Origin: Mycobacterium lepraemurium
GTDB lineage: Bacteria; Actinomycetota; Actinomycetes; Mycobacteriales; Mycobacteriaceae
Direction: 5' to 3'
DNA length: 64,000 nucleotides
NCBI GenBank assembly: GCA_002291465.1
Contig: CP021238.1
Location: forward strand, 2,728,001 to 2,792,000
A program made the translations under genes and the position numbers. Positions 56,580 to 64,000 of this stretch are shown here, one piece after another. Position 1 is the stretch's first letter; each line of letters starts with the position of its first letter. The notes below the pieces were generated by a model. That model saw only the letters and a program-made list of their open reading frames with translations, had not been told where the DNA came from and made no database searches.

Positions 56580-57230
56580 TCAGCCTGGTTTCGGTGTGAC
56601 GGCCACCGCGGGCCCCGGCTCGGCGCGGTAGAGCCGGCGCTTGGACACGTACTGCACCACGCCGTCGGGCATCAGGTACCACAGCGGGCGGCGCTGCGCG
56701 GCGCGCTGACGGCAATCGGTGGACGATATGGCCAGCGCGGGGATCTCGACCAGGGTCAGCGCGTTGTCGGACAGCTCACCCAGCACACCGGTGATGTGTT
56801 CGCGGCGCAGCTCGTAGCCGGGGCGGCTGACCCCGACGAAGTGGGCGAGCTCGAACAGCGTCTCCCAGCCCTGCCAGGACAGGATCGAGGCCAGCGCGTC
56901 GGCGCCGGTGATGAAGAACAGCTCGGAGTCCGGGTTGAGCGCGTGCAGGTCGCGCAGGGTGTCCCGGGTGTAGGTGAGGCCGGCGCGGTCGATGTCGACC
57001 CGGCTCACCGAGAACCGGGGATTGGACGCGGTCGCGATCACCGTCATCAGATAGCGGTCCTCGGCCGCCGAGACGTGCCGCTCCTTCTGCCAGGGCTGCC
57101 CGCTGGGCACGAACACCACTTGGTCGAGGCCGAACAGGTCGGCGACCTCGCTGGCGGCAACCAGGTGGCCGTAATGGATGGGGTCGAACGTCCCGCCCAT
57201 CACTCCCAACCTGCGAAGCTGCCTTTGCAC
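56580..57230 (-). CDS. nadD: Nicotinate-nucleotide adenylyltransferase NadD
   Basis: The 216-residue protein starts [16 protein letters not shown], the nucleotidyltransferase GxFxPxHxGH motif. It contains [17 protein letters not shown] and the C-terminal [12 protein letters not shown] (ISSTxxR). It adenylylates nicotinate mononucleotide in NAD synthesis. First gene of nadD-rsfS-gpgP-octT. An upstream in-frame extension is possible but [13 protein letters not shown] fits known starts. Confidence 0.93.
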   Translation of the reverse strand: MQRQLRRLGVMGGTFDPIHYGHLVAASEVADLFGLDQVVFVPSGQPWQKERHVSAAEDRYLMTVIATASNPRFSVSRVDIDRAGLTYTRDTLRDLHALNPDSELFFITGADALASILSWQGWETLFELAHFVGVSRPGYELRREHITGVLGELSDNALTLVEIPALAISSTDCRQRAAQRRPLWYLMPDGVVQYVSKRRLYRAEPGPAVAVTPKPG

Positions 57231-57297
57231 GATGTGCCAGCTTACTTGAGCCGGTGACCTGGCCCGATTTCCCAGCCCGCCGCCCTCGGCTGCCGAG

Positions 57298-57345
57298 CGT
57301 CACGCTGGCGTGACCGTCGCCGCCGGGCACCACACCAGCGTGACG
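57298..57345. repeat. Intergenic palindromic repeat (CGTCACGCTG arms)
   Basis: CGTCACGCTG (57298-57307) pairs with CAGCGTGACG (57336-57345). A second overlapping hairpin, GTCACGC-TG-GCGTGAC, spans 57299-57314. The three-arm layout mirrors the repeat at 17606-17677. It lies between the VWA gene end and the nadD start. Confidence 0.55.
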
Positions 57346-57363
57346 CCGGGCGCGAACGGCGCC

Positions 57364-58812
57364 TCACACCGGCAGCAGCTGGTCGATCACCGCGGCGAGC
57401 TGCTTGGCGGACCGGCATTCGTGCATCGGGATGACCTCTTGGTAGCGCGGCACGGCCGAGTCACCGCTGCCCCACAGATGCTTGGGCTCGGGATTGAGCC
57501 AGTGCGCGTGCCGGCTGGCGGTCACCATGTGGCTCAGCAGCTCGACCTCCGGGTTGCGGTAGTTGGTGCGGCCATCGCCGAGCACCAGCAGCGAGGTGCG
57601 CGGGGACAGCACGTTGGGGAACTTCTGCTCGAACGACGCGAACGCGTTGCCGTAGTCGGAATGGCCGTCGCGGCTGTAGACGCCCGCCTCCCGGGTGATC
57701 CGCTGGATGGCCACGGCCAGGTCGGCTTCCGGGCCGAACATGTGGGTGGCCTCGTCGGTGGTGTCGATGAACGCGAACACCCGAACCCGGGAGAACTGTT
57801 GGCGCAGGGCGTGCACCAGCAGCAGGGTGAAGTGGCTGAACCCGGCGACCGAGCCGGACACGTCGCACAGCACCACCAGCTCCGGGCGGGCCGGGCGGGG
57901 CTTGGCCAGCACCACGTCGATCGGCACCCCGCCGGTGGACATCGACTTGCGCAGCGTCTTGCGCAGGTCGATCGTCCCGGCCCGGCTGCGCCGGCGGCGG
58001 GCCGCCAGCCGGGTGGCCAGGGTGCGGGCCAGCGGGGCGACGACCCGTTGCATCTGACGCAGCTGCTCACCGGAGGCGCGCAGGAACTCGACGTTCTCGG
58101 AAAGCTGTGGGATGCCGTACATCTGGACGTGATCGCGGCCCAGCTGCTCGGCGGTTCGCCGCTTGGTTTCCGCGTTGGCCAGCTTGCTCAGCTGGGTGAT
58201 CCGCTGCGCGGCAAGGTATTTGGGGGTCTCCTCCTGGGTGGGGGTGGGTTAGTCGCCGTACGCGGCGAGCAGCCCGGCCAACAGCTCGCCCTCGAGTTCG
58301 TCCAGCGCCATCGCCTTGAGCGCCTGGTACGACGAGAACGACGGGCCGCGGCTGGAGCTGTATTTGCCGTAGGCCTCCACGATCCGGGCGATCATCGCGA
58401 CCAGGCGCTCGTCCATGTCGGCCAGATCCGGGTTCGCGGTCAGCAGGTCGAGCAGCATCTGGCGCATCGCCTCGACGTCATCGGGCGGCAACGCGTCCTC
58501 GCCGGAGCCCGGCCCGGCGTCCTCGTCGGTGACCACCGCGCGGGCGCCCAGCGCCGCCGGGAACCACAGGTCGAACATGGCGTCATAGGTTTCGCGGTGA
58601 TCCGGCCGGCGCAACACCGCGCACGCCAGGCCCTCGCGCAGCACCTCGCGGTTGCCCAGGCCGAGCGTGGCCATCACCCGGCCGGCGTCCACCGTCTCCG
58701 ATGGGCCGACCGAAATCCCCGCTCCGCGAAGGGCTTCCACGAACCCAACCAGGTGGCCGGGCAGCCCGTGCGGGGCGAGCAGCCGGGATGATCGGATGCG
58801 GCGGGTGGCCAT
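57364..58812 (-). pseudogene. CoxE-like von Willebrand factor A protein (Rv2425c family), nonsense codon
   Basis: The N-terminal 187 residues (SRLLAPHGLPGHLVGFVEALRGAGI...) and the C-terminal 295 residues with the MIDAS motif DVSGS (in VVLCDVSGSVAGFS) lie in the same frame. They are interrupted only by TAA at 58249-58251. The text between (PTPTQEETPKYLAAQRITQL) is family-like, so the stop is a point change in one ancestral 482-residue protein. With MoxR ATPases such proteins act as metal-insertion or maturation chaperones. Two partial peptides could still be made, but the whole protein cannot. It follows moxR by 10 bp. Confidence 0.8.
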
Positions 58813-58822
58813 GGCGGTGTTC

Positions 58823-59698
58823 CTAATTCAGCCGCAGCTCGCCGGTTGCGCTCTGCTGGTCGGATTGGTGCTTGAGGACCACGCCCAGCGTGGCGGCGAC
58901 GACGGCGTCGTCGATGGTGTCCAATCCCAGCGCCAGCAGCGTGCGTCCCCAGTCGATGGTCTCGGCGATGGACGGCACCTTCTTGAGCTGCATGCCGCGC
59001 AGCACCCCGATGATCCGGACGAGCTCGTCGGCCAGATGCGCGGGCAGCTCGGGGATCGAGGACAGCAGGATGCGGCGTTCCAGGTCGGGACTGGGAAAGT
59101 CGATGTGCAGGAACAGGCAGCGCCGCTTGAGCGCCTCCGAGAGTTCGCGGGTGGCATTCGAGGTCAGCACCACGAACGGGGGCCGCTCGGCGGTCAACGT
59201 GCCCAATTCCGGGACGGTGACGGCGAAATCGGAGAGCACCTCGAGCAGCAGGCCCTCGATCTCGATGTCGGCCTTATCGGTCTCGTCGATGAGCAGCACG
59301 GTGGGCCCGGTGCGGCGGATGGCGGTCAGCAACGGGCGCTGCAGCAGGAGTTCCTCGCTGAACACGTCAGTCTTGGTTTGGTCCCAGTCCCCGGAGCCGG
59401 CCTGAATACGAAGTATCTGCTTGGCGTGGTTCCACTCGTAGAGCGCGCGCGCCTCGTCCACGCCCTCGTAGCACTGCAGGCGCACCAGACCCGAGCCGGT
59501 GGCCTGGGCCACCGCGCGGGCCAACGCGGTCTTGCCCACCCCGGCCGGGCCTTCGACCAACAACGGCTTGCCGAGCCTGTCGGCCAGGAACACCGCCGTC
59601 GCGGTGGCGGTATCGGGCAGGTAGCCGGTCTCGGCCAACCGCCGCGAGACGTCGTCGATGTCGGCGAACAGCGGCCTGGGCCGGGCGGGCACACTCAC
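58823..59698 (-). CDS. MoxR-family AAA+ ATPase (Rv2426c-like)
   Basis: A 291-residue AAA+ protein with Walker A EGPAGVGKT near residue 52, Walker B VLLIDETDKAD near 140, sensor-type TSNATRELSEALKRRC and the arginine-finger region. MoxR ATPases pair with VWA proteins to mature enzyme complexes, and the VWA partner gene immediately downstream carries a nonsense codon. Intact. Confidence 0.88.
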   Translation of the reverse strand: MSVPARPRPLFADIDDVSRRLAETGYLPDTATATAVFLADRLGKPLLVEGPAGVGKTALARAVAQATGSGLVRLQCYEGVDEARALYEWNHAKQILRIQAGSGDWDQTKTDVFSEELLLQRPLLTAIRRTGPTVLLIDETDKADIEIEGLLLEVLSDFAVTVPELGTLTAERPPFVVLTSNATRELSEALKRRCLFLHIDFPSPDLERRILLSSIPELPAHLADELVRIIGVLRGMQLKKVPSIAETIDWGRTLLALGLDTIDDAVVAATLGVVLKHQSDQQSATGELRLN

Positions 59699-59731
59699 AA
59701 TCGGTTCTCCTCAAGCACGTTCGGATGCGGG

Positions 59732-60998
59732 TCAGGCCGGACGGGTCTGTCCGTCTCCCCACGCAATCCATTTGGTCGACGTCAATTCGGGCAGCCCCAT
59801 CGGACCGCGGGCGTGCAATTTCTGGGTGGAGATGCCGATCTCGGCGCCGAACCCGAACTGCTCACCGTCGGTGAACGCGGTGGACGCGTTCACCATCACC
59901 GCGGCGGCATCGACACCGTCGGTAAACCGTTGCGCCGCAGCCATATTCGTCGTGACGATGGCCTCGGTGTGCCCGGTGCCGTACTCGTTGATGTGGGCGA
60001 TCGCGGCGTCGACGTCGTCGACCACCGCCACCGCGATGTCCATCGACAGGTACTCGCGCCGCAGGTCGTCCTCGGTGGCGTCGCGGGCGAAGCCGCCGTG
60101 CACGGTCACCCCGGCGTCCTGCAGCGCGGTCACCAACCGGGGTAACGCCTCCTCGGCGATGGCAGCGTCCACCAGCAGCGTCTCGGCCGCATTGCAGACG
60201 CTGGGCCGGCGCGTCTTGGAATTCAGCAGCACGCGCTCCGCCACCTCCAGGTCGGCGCCTTCGTGCACGTACACGTGGCAGTTGCGCACCCCGGTCTCGA
60301 TGGTGGGCACCTGGGCGTCGCGCACCACCGCGTTGATCAGGTTCGCCCCGCCGCGCGGAATCACCACGTCCACCAGGCCGCGGGCCTGGATCAGGTGCGT
60401 CACCGTGGCGCGGTCGTCGGCCGACAGCAGCTGCACCGCGTCGGCGGGCAAGTCCTCGCTGACCAGCGAGGCCCGCAACACCTGGACCAGCGCCTGGTTG
60501 GACCGCGTCGCCGAGGAGCTGCCCCACAACAGCACCGCGTTGCCGGACTTGAGCGCCAAACCGAACGCGTCCACGGTGACGTTGGGCCGGCCCTCGTAGA
60601 TCATTCCGACCACGCCGAGCGGAACCCGCTGCTGGCGCAGCTGCAGCCCGTTCGGCAACGTGTAGCCGCGCAGCACCTCCCCGACCGGGTCGGGCAGCCC
60701 GGCCACCTGGCGCAGCCCGGCGGCGATGCCCTCGACCCGCTTGGTGTCAACGCCAATCGGTCCAGCATGGCGCTGGGCGTGCCGGCAGCCCGGGCCTTCT
60801 CGAGGTCCTCGGCGTTGGCCGACAGGATCAATTCGGCGTGGCCGGCGATCGCGTCCGCGGCCGAGCGCAGCGCCTGGTCCTTGGCGACGGTGGGCAACAG
60901 CGCCAGCACCCGGGCGCGCCGCGCCGCGTCGCGCACCTCCCGGCGCAGGTCGACCGCGCGGGGCGCGGCCCGGCCCTGCGGGCGCGAGGTGCCGCCAC
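59732..60998 (-). pseudogene. proA: Gamma-glutamyl phosphate reductase ProA, frameshifted
   Basis: From about residue 95 to the end the protein is a normal ProA. It has [35 protein letters not shown], catalytic-Cys region [14 protein letters not shown] and C-terminus [18 protein letters not shown]. The first part ([16 protein letters not shown]...[10 protein letters not shown]) is in another frame because one C is missing near 60765 (ACACCAAGC for ACACCCAAGC). A further frame change is needed near 60970 to reach a GTG at 60998. GVRNCHVYV also has Arg where the family has Gly. ProA makes glutamate semialdehyde for proline; loss would cause proline dependence. The exact start is uncertain. Confidence 0.78.
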
Positions 60999-61090
60999 CG
61001 CTGCGGAATGGTGCTTGCAGACCCGTTGAACCAGGGCATCGGGAGGCAAACGCCCGGGTGAGGCGGCCCGCTGCCGGGCTCGGCCGGCCC

Positions 61091-62392
61091 CTAGCCGACC
61101 CGCTCGCCGCGCCGGGCGCAGCGCACCTTGCTGCGGCGCTCCTGAGGATGCGGCCGAAGTTCTGCAGCAGCGCCGGGGCCCGCGTCACCAGATGCTCGAT
61201 GTGTTCCCGGTCGATCTCCAGGGCGGTGACCTCCTCCAGCGCGTAGGCGCTGGCCAGGTTGGGTTGCCGGGTCAGCGCCGTCAGCCCCAGGAACTCGCCT
61301 TCGGCCAGGGTGCTGACGGGAACGACGGTCCCGTCCTCAGCCGTCGCGGTCAGCTGCACCCGGTCCGACACCAGAAACGTCATCGCCGACGGCACCTGAC
61401 CGGTGTCCTCCACGATCTCGTCGGCGCCGTACCGCACGATCCTGGCCGTCGACCGCAGCGACCGCTGTTCCTCGGCGCTGAGCCGCAAGGCCGCCGCGAC
61501 GACCGTGTCCAACGCGTGCTCCACGCGTTGGACCGTGGAGAAATCGTCGTCGGCGCCGTCGAGGTGCAGCTCCTCGCGCCGGGCGGCGTACCAGGCCCAG
61601 CGCAGGAAGGTGACCTTCGCGGCGCCGGCGTCGGCGAGTGACTCCAGCCAGATCGGCGGTGCCCCTGCTGACGGCGGCGACGACGGGCACCGTGCGGGCC
61701 ACAGTGCCGGGTTTGACTTGCGGTAACGCGCGGGCGACCCGCGACAGCGTCGCGCACACCCGGTCGGGTGCGTCGGCGGTGGAGAACGTGGTGCCGATCG
61801 CCACCTTGTGCGGTCCGGGCGGCCGGCTGAGGTTGATGAACGGCGTGGTCGCCAGCATCGAGTTCGGCATGATGCGGATCCCGGCGCCGGTGTCGATGTG
61901 CACCGAACGCCAGTTCACCTCGACGACGCGCCCGCTGGTGGTTCCGGTGTCCAGCCAGTCGTCGATCCGGAACGGCTGCTCGAACAACATGAACAAGCCC
62001 GAGACGATCTGGCCGACGGAGTTCTGCAGCATCAGGCCGATGACGACCGAGGTGATGCCCAGCGCGGTGAACAGCCCGCCGATCCGCACTCCCCAGATGT
62101 AGGACGACATCACCGCCAGCCCAACGCAGATCAGGGCCAGCCGGGCGACGTCGATGAAGATGGTGGGAAGCCTTTTGTGCCAACTCTTTTCGTGTGCGCG
62201 TTCGAACACGGTCGCGTTGAGCCCGGACAGCAGCAGCGCACCCAGCGGCAGCAGGTAGTTGCGCAGCAGGCCCACCTGCCGGGCCAGCGGGCTTTGCCTG
62301 CGCAGCAGGGCGTCGTGGATCTCGGTGAGCGCGATCATCCCGATCGGCAATCCGATCGCCCAGTAGAACCACGACGAGCCGAAGGCGTTCAT
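61091..62392 (-). pseudogene. MscS-like channel with C-terminal cyclic-nucleotide-binding domain (Rv2434c family), frameshifted
   Basis: From ATG 62392 the N-terminal part has about four membrane spans. The MscS pore/beta domain follows (GLFTALGITSVVIGLMLQNSVGQIVSGLFMLFEQPFRIDDWL). A frame change near 61665, in a GGGG context, leads to [18 protein letters not shown]... and a cNMP-binding domain ([37 protein letters not shown]). Another shift near 61150 is needed to reach the stop at 61091. The start overlaps the cyclase stop (ATGA). A channel gated by a nucleotide would fit with an adjacent cyclase making its ligand. Confidence 0.75.
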
Positions 62393-64000
62393 CAGCGCTC
62401 CAGCAACCGGTAGATGGCCTGGTCGGTCCCGCCGACCGAGACGGTGCCCGCCGGGGCGAACTGCCGAACGTCGCGCATCGCCTCGTACACCTGCGAGCTG
62501 ACGTAGATCCCAGGTTGCGGTGAGCCGCTGTGCATCTGGTAGGCCAGGCTGACCGCACCGCCCCACATGTCGTAGACCAGGCCGGAACGGCCCACCAAAC
62601 CGCTGACGACGTTGCCGGTGTTGACGCCGACCCGCAGGCCCAGCTGGTGGCCGGTCTGGCTGTTGAACCGGTCGATGATGCGGCCGATCTCCAGCGCGAA
62701 GTCGACGGCGCGGTGAATGCTGTCCAGTCGCGGCGTGACCACCCCGCAGCTGGCCAGAGCCGTTGTGGAAGGTGCGAATGCGTTCCACGCCAAGGGTTTC
62801 CGCCGACGAGTCGAACTGGCGGAAGAGTTCGTCGACGGTACCGACCAGCTGGGCCTCCGGCATCTCGGTTAACAGCTCGTCCAGGCCCACGATGTCGGCG
62901 TAGATGATGGCGACGTCCTGGTGCTTCTGGGCGATGGTCTCCTCGCCCTCCCGATAGCGTTGCAGCACCGACTCGGGCATCAGCGCCAGCAGCAGGCGGT
63001 CGTTCTCCCGGCGCTGCTCGTTGAGCAGCTCTTCCTTGATCGCGAGGTTTCGGCTCATCTCGTTGAAAGCCGCTGTCAGATCACCGATCTCGTCGCGGTC
63101 CCGGACGGGTATGTTGATGTCGTAGTCGCCGGAGCTGATCTTGCGGGTGCCCTCCTCCAGTCGCCGGACCGGGCGCACCGCCGCCTGGGCGACGAACATC
63201 GACGCCACGCAGATCACGAAAATCATTGAGGTGACCGCGATCACCAGGTTCTTGGTAAACCGGTCCAGCCGCGCGGACGCATCGGAGTTGTCCCGCGTGG
63301 CCAGGATCGACCAGTGCAGGTCGGAGTTGGGGATGTTCAGCGGGGCGTAGGCCTCCAACTCCCGGTTGCCCATGTAGTCGGTGGCGGTCACCACGCCCGT
63401 CTCGCCGCGCTGGGCGGCGCGCAGGCCCGCGGTCGCAACGGGCTGCACCAGCGTGGTGCCGCCCAGGTGGATCGCGCGGTCCACGACGTCCGGCGGGGTG
63501 CCCGCGTCGATGGTGTCGCGCCGGTATTGTTGCGGATCCCCGACGAAAACCCGTGTCGGAACGCATCAGATCGTCCGAGCCGGCCAGGTAGTTCTCGGTG
63601 GCCGGGCCCATCCCGGCGGCTTCCCAGTGACCGCCGGCGGTCATGGTCTTGTTGATCTTGGCGGCCGGAACAGGCAGGGCCATCACGCCCTCGATCCTCC
63701 CGTTCATCCCGACCGGGGACACCACCCATGCGGTCGGGGCGTCGAGTTGCGGCTGGTAGGGCTGGAAGTCGGTGATCCACACGAAGTCGACATCGTTGGA
63801 AGCCAAGGCTTTCTGGTAAGCCTCGCGCAGCTTCGATTCGCGGTACGGACCGGTCAGGATGTTGGTCCCGAGATCGGGGCCCTTCATGACGCTGTAGACG
63901 ACGCTGCCCTGCGTGTCGAGCAGCAGCGCGTCGCGGTAGTCGAAGCGGGTGGCGATGTCGCGGACGTAGAAATCGAAGAAGCGGGCGTTGGCCGCCGACC
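62392..64000 (-). pseudogene. Membrane class III adenylate/guanylate cyclase (Rv2435c family), frameshifted; runs off right edge
   Basis: The portion present encodes an extracytoplasmic Cache-like sensor segment (FFDFYVRDIATRFDYRDALLLDTQG...). A membrane span (NLVIAVTSMIFVICVASMFV), a HAMP-type linker (RRLEEGTRKISSGDYDINIPVRDRDEIGDLTAAFNEM) and a class III cyclase domain (YADIVGLDELL; GVNTGNVVSGLVG) follow. About two bases are missing near 63555 (GACACGGG) and the frame changes again near 62770 (AACGGCTCTGG). The N-terminus lies beyond the window. It is translationally coupled to the MscS-cNMP gene, suggesting a private cAMP-channel unit. Confidence 0.75.

Overview
The window is GC-rich actinobacterial chromosome and reads as a slow-growing Mycobacterium. 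Gene order follows the M. tuberculosis mbtI-hemW-nirA-cysH, cysAWT-subI, lppR-lepA, rpsT-holA-comEC-comEA and octT-gpgP-rsfS-nadD-proA neighbourhood. Protein families are typically mycobacterial: mycobactin salicylate synthase, MmpL/MmpS transporters, PapA, FadD fatty-acyl-AMP ligase, GAP and PE-PPE-domain proteins. There are two IdeR-like iron boxes and two leaderless cysteine-rich leader peptides. From memory the content resembles the M. avium group. The amount of gene decay resembles a host-restricted member such as M. lepraemurium; that species guess is inference only.

Layout. 1-5 kb: end of a desA-type desaturase, mbtI with an iron box, an SbtA-family permease, hemW. 5-12 kb, sulfur assimilation: a Cys leader peptide before a broken nirA, intact cysH, and a convergent subI-cysT-cysW-cysA operon with its own Cys leader. 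12-29 kb: trehalase-type GH15 enzyme, lppR, lepA, small conserved genes, then a run of damaged genes (RNase Z, the ATP-grasp/alpha-E/transglutaminase operon, comEC, comEA, two fadE) around intact rpsT and holA. 29-49.4 kb: an intact lipid locus with an 11-kb bimodular PKS, divergent from papA3-mmpL10-PE-fadD23-gap. 49.5-54 kb: a DapB-like oxidoreductase and an mmpS-mmpL pair with an iron box. 54-64 kb: damaged degV, intact octT-gpgP-rsfS-nadD (methylglucose lipopolysaccharide, ribosome silencing, NAD), damaged VWA gene, intact moxR, then damaged proA, mscS-cNMP and an adenylate cyclase running off the right edge.

How it works together. The central locus matches the published trehalose polyphleate (TPP) pathway. 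FadD23 activates the starter acid and Pks alternates a partly reducing and a fully reducing malonyl extension. PapA3 acylates trehalose, MmpL10 exports the product (with GAP as helper), and the surface PE-PPE-domain enzyme finishes assembly. M. tuberculosis has eis here instead. The main peculiarity is the split between perfectly open genes (TPP, iron, MGLP, sulfate import) and about fourteen genes with frameshifts, nonsense codons or internal deletions. If these lesions are real, sulfite reduction, proline synthesis and DNA uptake are lost, as in a reducing genome. Some small G-run indels could instead be sequencing errors; the large internal deletions are harder to explain that way. No rRNA, tRNA, insertion sequence or CRISPR array was seen.
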